A stretch of 64,000 bases of DNA, taken from NCBI GenBank assembly GCA_023374045.1, contig CM041776.1, forward strand, positions 350,733,636 through 350,797,635, written 5' to 3'. Positions 1 to 9,446 of this stretch are shown piece after piece. A program made the translations under genes and the position numbers. The DNA comes from Limonium bicolor (Eukaryota > Streptophyta > Magnoliopsida > Caryophyllales > Plumbaginaceae). Numbering within the stretch: position 1 is the first letter of the stretch; each line of letters opens with the position of its first letter. The notes under the pieces are model-generated. The model was not told the DNA's origin, searched no databases, and saw only the letters and a list, made by a program, of their open reading frames with translations.

Positions 1-229
1 GAGTTTTGAGTGGCTAAATGTCCATCATTACTCTTTAATCAACATGTGTACTAATTAGTATCACATTAGGAAGCCTAAATCAATGGGAAATAAAAAATTT
101 CAGAAATATGTGCACTAATTTATGAATAGTGCCAAATAGTGACTAGTTTAGTCTTTAATCAACTTAGTTTAGTTAATTGGTCAATAAAGGCCAAACATGC
201 CCTTATTTAACAAGGGGGCTGATTTTTGA

Positions 230-312
230 GAGTGGGTGAGTCACCACATGAGTCATTCAATTAAAGAAAAGAAGAGGGAAATAAGTAAAGTTACTATTTG
301 CTTTATAAGAAA
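230..312 (+). promoter_or_regulatory. Element 1 LTR promoter-like block
   Basis: Two TGAGTCA motifs (237-243, 249-255), the core bound by plant bZIP factors of the GCN4 type, lie about 55 bases upstream of a TATA-like TTTATAAG (302-309). The same arrangement is at 10001-10073 in the 3' LTR. Element 3 has one TGAGTCA (46928-46934) and a similar TTGCTTTATA stretch downstream. Conservation between families supports a U3 promoter; transcription itself is not shown. Confidence 0.4.
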
Positions 313-2387
313 AAATATCTTAAAAGCTACCTTTTCTTCTCCTCTCTCTTCATTTCTCTTATTCCACGGTTTTCTTCATGCTCTTCTCCTCTCAAATGGA
401 GAGAACAAGCTCCATTGTTGCCTCACCTTGCCTTGTCTACAACTCACTCATTTTAGCTCCAAATCAAAAACTAAACACATATTATTCTTAGTTAGCTCAA
501 GCTCTAGCTTTCTATCTTTTCAAATATTTCAAAGCTCAAGTTTGGTGCCATGAAAAACTCCATTGAGGAGGAAAATCAAGTTTGAAGAGCTCATTAGCTT
601 CTCCATTCTCTTAAGGTAAAGAAAATTAAGAAAAAACCAAGTTTCCATCACTTCCTTACATGGCCGAAAATTACTACTCATGGGGCCTTGTTTTTATGCC
701 TTGTTCTAGCTTGATTTATTCACCAAGGACTAGTGGAGGTCCTATTTCATTCAATGCCAAGGTATCTTGAGACTTCAAAGGTAATCATCCACTTTTATGC
801 TTAGAACACATTTCTAACCTAGGTTTTCATTCCTTGAGGTTAGTGTATTGTTTAGTACTCATATGAAGTACTTGAATATTGATTAGAACATTGGCAAGGG
901 GAATTTAAGTGGTGGCCGATATTCATTCAAGAAGAAGGTCTAAGGAGGAAGATAAGATAAGCTTGAGAAAACAAGGTAAATACTTTACTAATGGTGGTTA
1001 GGGTTAAAGAATGAGTTTTAGAGAGTACCAATGTTGCCTAGGGCTTACATTAGGTTACTGGGGTGTATAAACCTAGGAAAACAGAACTTAAATAAGCTTG
1101 TGAACTTGTGACTAAGGAGCCAATGGGAATGAGTTAGTAATATAAGTTTGAGATGGTTTAAGAGAGCATTATAACTATTATGAGATTGATGGGTGTATTT
1201 GCAGGTTGAAAGCTTTTATATGTGGGAAATTCAGTGCTTAAGTTTAAGTCATTTAAGGGCCTAAGAGCCATGTCATTTAAGAGCCTTGGTGCTATGCAAT
1301 TTAAGATTATTGCAATGTAATGAGTTGTTGTGAATGAGTTGGTTTGGTGATGAGATGTGATGAGAAAGAACTTGATGTGTTGAGATGGTTGAATGAGGAA
1401 AACAATGTGTGTGGGCATGATAAGATACTAGAGAAGCTATGGCGAAATTTGAGTAGAAAATAAGTGTTTAGGTGATGGCGGTGAACTAATATGATCTAGG
1501 ATTTACTAGGAGTCATAAAAGGAATTTGAGTGGAAATAAGTTAACTGAGGAGTTTCTTGAGGTTTAGAATGACCTAGAGATGTCTAGGAGGAATTAGAGA
1601 ATTGGTGAGTGTATTAAACACACCAAAACCAAGATATGAGGAATGTAAGACTTGTGCATAAGTTTGAAGGAGAAGTGTATAATGCTTAAGGTGATTTAGG
1701 TATGAACTAAGAGTATAACAATGAGAGTTTCGGGAAGTTTGTGTAAGAGGTGGTGATGCTAGTGGTGGACTAGTAAGGTTTAGTTAAATGGTAATGTGGG
1801 GACTTGGGAGATGAAAGTGAAAATCGTAGGAGAATGTGTAAGTCGTCAAGGAAAATAACTGGAAATGTATAAAGGTTTATGATCATGAGAAGGTGAGTAA
1901 GTTGCATAAAAGAAGTGGAAAAGTCTAAGGAGGGTGTTGCATGGGTAAGGTAAGTGAAGAACAAGGTCAAGGTGATAAGTGGTGAAAAGAAATGTATGGG
2001 TAAGCTGAAGAGTTTAAGAGTGGTGAGTAACCAAAGGAAAGAGAGGAATTTGTGCATGGATATGCAAGGTGACTTGAGGAAGTCTTGGTAAATGAATTGA
2101 AGATGGAAGATGATGTTATGAAGTGCTCAAACTGTTAAGGAGGGGACACTTGGGTTGGTTGAAGTTTTGGTAAGGTTACAAGTTGGAAATGTAAGGAATC
2201 ATATGACAAGTGTTAGGAGTGTTTGTAAGAATTTAGTAAATGTTTGAGAAGATCTTTGGAAGTTGTTTTGGAGAGTTTGGTGGAAGTTCTAAGGTGAGTT
2301 TAAGTGCCTAAATGGTATTAGGACACATGGGGGAACTTGTGGAGAAGTTTGGAGTCAAATGGGAATTTAGAAACAAGGTTCTGGAGC

Positions 2388-2711
2388 CGACCGACCTTGG
2401 GACCGGACCTGCAAGGTCGGTCGAGCTCAGTTTACACTACCGGAAGGGGTTTCTGGAACCGACCGAACTTGGGGACCGGACTTACAAGTTCGGTCGGCCT
2501 TGTATTTTGTGTACAAATTGAGTCTCTGGAATCGACGAACATGGGACCGAACTTGGCAAGTTCGGTCGGGCTTAAAAATCCACGGGGGAAACTCTCGGGA
2601 ATGGACCGACCTTGGGACCGGACTTGCAAGGTCGGTCGGGGTGAAATTTTCAAACGGTAATGAGTTCTGGAATGGACCGGCCTTGGGTAAGGTCGGTCGG
2701 TAAGGTCGGTC
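2388..2711. repeat. Element 1 LTR palindrome array (5' copy)
   Basis: Five inverted repeats about 70 bases apart. Unit 1: CGACCGACCTT (2388-2398) pairs perfectly with 2413-2423. Unit 2: CCGACCGAACTT (2459-2470) pairs with 2486-2497. Unit 3: GACCGAACTT (2545-2554) pairs with 2558-2567. Unit 4: GACCGACCTT (2604-2613) pairs with 2628-2637. Unit 5 (about 2673-2711) is degenerate. Loops contain CTTGGG or a relative. Units 1 and 2 differ by a G-to-A change in one arm matched by C-to-T in the other, so pairing is kept. Confidence 0.88.
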
Positions 2712-2905
2712 GACCCCAAAAAAAAATAATAAAAAAAAAAGAAACCCTAAGGAAGTTTAGTGGTATTAATGGTACCCCATTAAGGGGGCACGATGATTAG
2801 AGGTATAAAGACTAAGGGATTAAGTTAAGAATACTTAAAAGTTTAAGATTAAGTTTGTAAGGTTAAGTTGTAAGACTTAAGAGGTGTTAGGTTGGAATCA
2901 TTAAG

Positions 2906-2955
2906 GGTTAAGTAAGTTAAGTAAGTTAAGTAAGTTAAGTAAGATAAGTAAGTTG
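2906..2955. repeat. 9-bp minisatellite (GTTAAGTAA)n
   Basis: About five tandem copies of GTTAAGTAA. The 3' LTR copy (12692-12750) has one more unit, as replication slippage would give. Confidence 0.85.
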
Positions 2956-3550
2956 AATTGAGTTAAGTGATTAACAACCTAAAACTGAATAAATGTTTTA
3001 GGACTTGGAATTTGGACTCCGGAAGAGAGTAAGCAACCGAACGACCAATGGTGAACGGTACAGTTCTTCTTGTGACCTGCTTGCTAACGAGGTGTCCCTC
3101 GGCTTGTGTGCTATTTGTTTTTGGTGCTCACTAAACAAGATAAAGCATGCAACCGGAATATTATATTTATTGTATTGTTGTGTGATGTTTGAAAACTAAC
3201 ACAACATACCGTGAGAACTTACTAACCAACGTTTAGTAAGGAAATGAGTGAGACTAAGGACGCTCCCTAATATGGGGCGATATAAACCGAAAGAGGTTAA
3301 CCAACAAACATGGTCTTGAGACTACTACTAACTGGAACTTGAGTGAGGAAACCCGGGACCGATCTCCGGTCATGCATGCTAAGGAAAAAGGGGGACGGTA
3401 TCTGAATCAGATCCGCCCTCCGCTTAAGGACTTATCTTCGGACTTGTAGCCTCGGGCGGTTGCCGGCTCAGCTACGCTGGACTCCCGTCCAGAGTAGGTG
3501 GCATTAAGATGGTGCAGTGGGATCACCTAAATCCCAGGTTCGAATTAAGC

Positions 3551-3710
3551 TACAACCATTCCCTTCCAGGAACGGTTTGTATACTGAGATTAAGTTGAGA
3601 TTAAGATTAAGGTAAGGTTAAGATAAGTTGCAACCATTCCTTTTTAAAGGATGGTTTGTATAATTAAGATTAAGATAAGCTACATCCACTCCTTATAAAG
3701 GATGGTTGTT
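3551..3710. repeat. Three tandem hairpins in element 1 LTR
   Basis: Three units about 50-80 bases apart, each with the pattern CAACCATTCC...GGATGGTT: 3552-3580, 3631-3660 and 3681-3709. In the second, AACCATTCCTTT faces AAAGGATGGTT with a one-base bulge. Spacers are rich in GATTAAGATAAG. The 3' LTR has the same set at 13350-13508. Confidence 0.6.
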
Positions 3711-3983
3711 TCTAAGATTAAGATAAGACTAAGATTGAGGTGAGATAAGGATGGACTAAATTAAGAGGGAACATTACTTAAGGAGTTAAATAATTAACTC
3801 TCTAATTAAGGGAACGCATTTAGGTCGTTCATTGTGTGTGAACTTTGATTGTTCATATCATGAGTTGTTGTTTACTGCACTTTCTATTATGTTATGCATC
3901 TAATCAACCTTCATGCTCGACAATTAGTCGTCGTAGCCACGTTAGCTTGGGGGCCATGAGAGGATCGTACCAGCATTCGTGCT

Positions 3984-4014
3984 GACCCCCTTTGGGGCTG
4001 TTTTTACTACACAG
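3984..4014 (+). promoter_or_regulatory. GC hairpin plus acceptor-like CAG|GT in element 1 LTR
   Basis: ACCCCCTTTGGGG folds as a short GC hairpin. A T-rich tract ending ACACAG|GTG follows. In the 3' LTR the same place (13785-13816) reads ACATAG|GTG with one more G in the stem. Hairpin, pyrimidine tract and AG|GT recur at the matching place in elements 2, 3 and 4. A splice acceptor or an RNA 3'-end signal are both possible. Confidence 0.35.
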
Positions 4015-4314
4015 GTGAACATCAGGAGGCGACCGTCGCGAGAGTAAGAAGGGGCACAAGTGTGAAGGGTTAAGTGTGGCCTACGAGTTGTGCATGTACA
4101 CTCGTATGGCAATTGAGTTAGTAAGATGTATAGGTTTGAGGGATTGTAAGAAGGAAATGTAATTGGTTAAGGTTGTTGTACTAATGTTCGGTATATTCTG
4201 TAGTCAGACCGTGGCAAGGTCCTGGAGTGTAAAGAATTCCGCTGTGACATGTTTATACATATGCTGTTAAGTTGCGAGGCCACGTTTGGATTTGAGTTGG
4301 GGTGTTACAAAAAG

Positions 4315-4326
4315 TGGTATCAGAGC
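4315..4326 (+). other. Element 1 primer-binding site (tRNA-iMet)
   Basis: TGGTATCAGAGC, complementary to the 3' end of plant initiator-Met tRNA, five bases after the LTR end. Its last six bases open a perfect hairpin, CAGAGCGTA-GT-TACGCTCTG (4321-4340). Confidence 0.93.
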
Positions 4327-4511
4327 GTAGTTACGCTCTGAAGACAAGAAATACCGAACTTAGGTGAATACTGAGGTTGAGTTTGAGTTATGGGTTAAGG
4401 GTTGAGGGAAAGAGTGAGAGGTGCGTCAGTCGGGACTTCCCGGTGTTTACCGGATACCCATAGTACCTAGACCCGCCCTCCACATCCCTAACCCTGAATA
4501 TGTGGAACAAA

Positions 4512-4558
4512 CGCCAGAGAGAAGAAAGCCTTCTCTTACTCGGGGGAACCCGATCTGG
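4512..4558 (+). other. Foldable 5' leader element (element 1)
   Basis: CCAGA at the left pairs with TCTGG at the right. Between them GAGAAG faces CTTCTC, and CGGG faces CCCG. Element 3 keeps the closing pair GCCAGA/TCTGGC and the CGGG/CCCG hairpin (51004-51050) although the first inner arm has changed. Position in the leader suggests a packaging or dimerisation signal (inference). Confidence 0.35.
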
Positions 4559-7500
4559 TAGTTAGCTAACAGTAAGCAATACGAGAAACATCTTGTTGCA
4601 TAACAGTTAAGGAGAACTGGGAGATTTTTAATGGAGCGCATCGGCGAAACAGGCGCTACCAATGGAACCTTACCCGTAAAAGAACGGTAATTACCGGCAA
4701 CATGGGTCGACATGCTACGCATTCGAAATAACCCGCAATACCAATGATAAGGAAAGCACTACGGGTGCAATAGAAAGGAAAAGGGAAGCGACATGAGTAC
4801 CGGATAGTGGTCCGAAGGAGCATAACAGTAGGATAATACCAAGCATGAGGATTGAGATTACAGGAAAGTCCAGTGAGAAACGGGAACTCCAAACCCTATA
4901 CAATGAAAAAAGGGTTACAAACCTGGCCGACACAACGCGAACAACGGTGGAAACACATATAAATTGTATACCGAAATAGGACTACGATGTAGTGCCTAAA
5001 GAAGAATCATTACTGAGTAACCACAGCAAAATGTGTGGAGATAGGAGTGAGGATTAAGACATAAGAAAATATTAAGGGGTTCCCTTAGAAAGAGGAACAC
5101 CCTGATGAATGACAAGTACTGTCAAACAACAAGGAAACTGCCGGAGGGTCAGTTATCCAAAATAAGATATTATCGAAGGAGTCCCTAGGACTACCAATTA
5201 CATGGAAATTAGAAGGAAGTATCACTACCAATGTGCCTTGTACCAATAACCCATCCTGCATGGCGCACTTGCCATAGCAAGTGCTACCACGGTTAAACTA
5301 CATGGAAAGCCACCATGGCAAGATAGGAGAACGCTACCGTTGTAACACATATTAATACCGCATTGTAAATCCCTAAGAACAGGAAAATAAGATCTTGGAA
5401 AGGCCCGGCAGCCTGACCATGATGAGATGAGGTGACACACCAGTCAGCCAGGAGCGAAACTTGGACAAAATATTAAACCATATAAATATTAGCAACGGTA
5501 TAACCTCCTACAACAACAACCGACAGTGCGGTAAGAACACCAACCCGGATCTCAAAGAGGAACCTAAAAGATCGCTCAACGATTCGAGCAAATACACTAC
5601 GTAAGTAACAACATTCATGGAATGTATCAAGAGATACAATAAAGGTAGTCGACTGAACGATTTCCAACGAGGATGGGATAAGACTCCCAGATTGATCACT
5701 AAGAATACCAGTAGTCAAGCCGAACAAAGTAATGAAAGACAGTTAATACTGTTTGTCTAACTCATTAACACCCAAGTATGATTGATCATCAACGGGTGGC
5801 GTAGTCAACGGAAGTTGAACGAAGCGTTGAGATGGAAGTATAAGATGACAGGATGATATCCAACTTGGACACCGTAAGGCAAACGCCTAACACGAACCTA
5901 ACCTTGACTACTAAAAGACATAAGTCTAGTAAAATGATAGTATTGTCAAAGACATTAAGTAACCGCAGATCACCTGAACAACTTCCATAGCAGGAAGCAG
6001 GATGCAGCAACTTACCATGAAACCCGATACTACATTTAGTATGTAACCTAACGGTGGATGGTGCTCAAAGAACCAGAATCTTATAAGGATGACCTGCAGA
6101 TGAGTAAGAGTACAAATAATGAACTAGGACATTAAGCACTAAGAGCCTACGAGCCAAGGATGTTAATCACATCAGAGCCCGAGGCGCAGTACGTTATAAG
6201 AGAGCTTGTTTAAGCCACGAAGGGACTACAATGTGTAGATGTGAACGGTTACAAACTTATAACTTAGATTGGGGAAGATATTACCAAGAAAGGGTACCAA
6301 TGAAAATATTGAGATAATGCTAAGGACAGGGGCGGAGAACGAACCATGCCTTTTAGGGTGGGGATACCTCTCCTTGTTGTGAGGCCATGAGTGGGAATGA
6401 ACCCCTCAAAAAGGCTTTCACTTATTAGAGATGCAATACGCTGTTGTTAGAGAATGGAAACTGTAAACTTGGAATTACCTTGGAACATGTCAGATACACT
6501 TGAGTAAATAAGAAGGCTGCAGAGACTAACCTCATATCCAACACCCGGGATTCAAGAATCAGTAATCATCAGAGATAAAAATGGTGAGTGCATAGAATGG
6601 CACGTCAAATGACCAACGCTCAGAAGAGCTTGTGATTCAGCGGATGACTTCTTCAGGAACCAGTTAAATTATATGGTAGATAACATCACTAAGGATGAAA
6701 GAAAGCGAGAGAAATTAGCCTACTTACAAATCTGAGATTGAAGTAGAACACCTTCGTATTAAGAGTTAACTATTTTACAGCACGGTATGACAACCGCCAT
6801 ACACCGGAATGAGAGAACTCCCAGTGTGTTTACACCAAGAAGGGATTGATTATAAGGTAAGACATTAGAATAAGTGAGTAAGAGGTTGCACCATCAATGG
6901 GAACATGGTAAGGGCCAACTACCACGGTAGTAGTGGTCGTGAGTACAATAGTTATATAAGGGGAATTAAGTTGTGGTGCGCGGTAAAGCGATCGTTAGGT
7001 ATGAGCCATCAAATATTGACACTGAGGCAATTAGATTTATGAGTTAAGACCAATATAAGTAAGGAAATAAGATGGTTGACGAACTGAGCATTGATGCCAG
7101 TAGTCTGGACCTAGTTAGGTAAGATTTCACAGGAAGCACACTACCCATTCCTTGAGGAACTGGAAGTGCATTCCTAGTTGAACAAATGTGAGAAAGAAGA
7201 TAGAGGCTCTATGGAAAGAGACCTAAGCTACTAAGAAATGGAGTCAATACGGAATACAGAAAGGAGCTAGAGCATACCATACCCAAGAACGCAGTAAATG
7301 GATTTCCCTTGATTAACTTCAAGAAGAACAATAAATGTTATTATGGAACGATGAAAGAGGAGATCGACAACAGAATACTTCATAATTAGCAATAGCTAAA
7401 CGTGTGACGGACACTATGAGTTTACTAAAACGAGACGTGGGACGACTGCACCCCACAGGGGCTTGCAGGCCTGACACGCTCATTTATGAGTTAGTTGGGT

Positions 7501-8250
7501 AAGTAGTAATGTACCAGTAAGGTACCCCATACATGTAGACGAGTGGTGTAAGGAACACGGGAGGTAGTAGACTCCGTACCACAAACAACGACACAAGATC
7601 AGACAAGAGCAGTCATTACCACAAACAATCGAAGAGAAGAATTCAGTTGAACCAGCAACGCAAGGGAATCAGAGAACAAATAATTAAGGACTATGAAGTG
7701 CGAGAAGCACGGATTGTTAAGTATAGACATAGGACATGTCTTAAGATGAATAAGATTAAACTGTAAAGTGCAATAAGCACTAAATAGTAGTTTCAGATTA
7801 GGAATCATCCTCAGACCAAAGGTCAGTTGGAGAGAACGATTTAGACATTCGAGAAAACACTAAGAGTATGAACATTAGATCTCCAGGGAGATTGGATAGA
7901 CGAGCTACAACTCATCAAGGCCGTGTATATGTAAAGATAACACGTGACCATTGAGGGACCTTTAGTGCTAAACCATAAGCACGCAGGAGGAAAATATACA
8001 ATACTGTAAAAGGATAAGCGAGACAGTTAAGCCTAAGATTATCAGAGTCACGCAGCGGAAGCTAGCAGACCACTACCTTTGAGATTAGACCAAACTAAGT
8101 TAAGGAAACGGTATAAGTACCGTTAAGAATCCTCGATACAGAGACTAAGTCATTTCTGATCGACTTATAAGTAAGATAGTTGACGTGGAAGCTTTAATGC
8201 TTGGTGAGAATTAGACATCTTGAACTTATGTTCAAGGATGATATAATGCT

Positions 8251-8286
8251 GATTACGTGGGCGTAATCCATTTTAAGGGGGGTAGA
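8251..8286 (+). other. Element 1 internal (central) PPT with upstream hairpin
   Basis: Hairpin GATTACG-TGGG-CGTAATC (8251-8268), then TTTTAAGGGGGGTAG (8271-8285). It is a second copy of the 3' polypurine tract, about 1.16 kb upstream of it. Elements 2, 3 and 4 have the same pair of features. Confidence 0.65.
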
Positions 8287-8830
8287 GCGAAAACCGCTCA
8301 GCGTATGTTTGTGTACTGAGTACATAAACTACGGTGTGCATAGCACAAAATGACTTAAGAATATGTTTTAACATAAACATTTTGAGATAAAATCATGGTT
8401 ATTGCACACAGAAGATGTGAATACCATACATATTAAGTACCTATCTTGTTAACTCCGGTGTGAGTACAAGTTAAGAGAATTAAGGAAGAGGATTAAGGAG
8501 ACTTAAGAAATAAGAATATATGAGGTATGAGTCGATATGAGACTATGTGTGAGATAAGAATAAGATAACATTATGAGATACAATTTGACATGAGCATAGG
8601 AGGAAGATAGTAATGTTATGAGATATAAGATGGTGAGAATTGGTATGGGACAGTTATAGAACTTAGTAGGAATTTAAGTCTTGAGGTAATTACTAAGAGA
8701 TGAATTGGGAATGTTTGATGGACTGAGTCCACACTTGGGAGATGTATTGATTATGATTAGAAGAACTAAAAAGATAGAAAATTGGACATGAGTGAATTAT
8801 TTGGATGTTTGAAAATGACGTGGGAGGTGG

Positions 8831-8950
8831 AACTTGATTTTCTAGGGATCAAGGGAAACCGAACACAAATTGGGGTGGAAGGATAGTTCTACACTGATGC
8901 TGATCACATCAGGGTTGGATGATTCCTGAAACTCCCTACCAGTGGTCACA
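8831..8950 (+). other. Conserved 120-base block in element 1
   Basis: Opens with CTTGAT...ATCAAG (hairpin with a variable loop), continues through CCGAACACAAA and TGCTGATCACATCAGGG, and ends near AGTGGTCACA. The same order is in element 3 (54473-54592) and on the - strand of element 2 (19411-19530). No frame spans it in all three. Confidence 0.6.
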
Positions 8951-9412
8951 ACTAAATCACACTATGGATAGAGGCCTTAGGATAAAATGAAATTGGAGTT
9001 GATTATTTTTAATTAGAGGAATTATTCCTCACATGACCTCGTAAAAAGGATTACCTTTTTACTGAGTCTCGCCCATAAAGTCGAGGACGCACGAGCCTTT
9101 GTCTTCGGACCGGTGACATGGGGAGAGCAGCGTGTTTTGTATTCTGGCCCATGGTGACGAGGACCAATGAGCCATTGTCTACGGACCGGTGACATGGGAG
9201 AATACGTTGGAAATTATGTGACTGTTTTCAATCATCGGAAGAAACAAGAAGAATTTTGAGTGCTATACATGCTTAAGCATGTTGTGTGATATTTGAGTAT
9301 AAGAATATGGCGGATCTAATGATCCAATGAGTTTAAGTATATAGAAGTATGATCTATATGATCTGAGGAATGAGGTAAGATATGTATCCTAATAAGATAA
9401 GGTGCGTGGGAA

Positions 9413-9446
9413 CTTTGGGGACAAAGTCCTTTTAAGGGGGGTAGAT
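9413..9446 (+). other. Element 1 3' polypurine tract with upstream hairpin
   Basis: Hairpin ACTTTG-GGA-CAAAGT (9413-9427), then CCTTTTAAGGGGGGTAGAT directly before the 3' LTR. This is the expected plus-strand primer site. Confidence 0.88.

Larger units (their letters stand above)
1..4309 (+). repeat. Element 1 5' LTR (partial)
   Basis: Left long terminal repeat, lacking its first about 319 bases. In order it holds a promoter-like block (about 230-310), a mini-repeat block (about 1240-1310), an array of palindromes (2388-2711), a 9-bp minisatellite (2906-2955), three hairpins (3551-3710) and a GC hairpin with an acceptor-like site (3984-4014). It ends TGTTACA. It differs from the 3' LTR by scattered substitutions and 1-2 base indels, so the insertion is not recent. 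The short open frames in it are broken between the two copies and are not genes. Confidence 0.92.
4310..9446 (+). mobile_element. Element 1 internal domain, non-coding
   Basis: 5.1 kb between the LTRs. Frames are short and none shows protease, reverse transcriptase, RNase H, integrase or zinc-knuckle motifs. Segments shared with elements 2 and 3 are: a leader after the primer site, with a foldable stretch at about 4512-4558; a block with a small hairpin at 7411-7585 (hairpin 7448-7466); a 120-base block at 8831-8950; and two polypurine tracts. What is conserved is sequence and base-pairing rather than reading frames, which argues for cis-acting RNA functions such as packaging, priming or stability (inference). 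Confidence 0.8.

Noticed and set aside
2388..2711. CRISPR-like spacing of repeats
   Set aside because: Repeats are imperfect palindromes in a plant LTR with similar, not unique, spacers; no cas genes; eukaryotic context.
2312..2719. Overlapping frames across the palindrome array of element 1
   Set aside because: GC-rich inverted repeats lack stops in several frames; the two LTR copies differ by frame-shifting indels.
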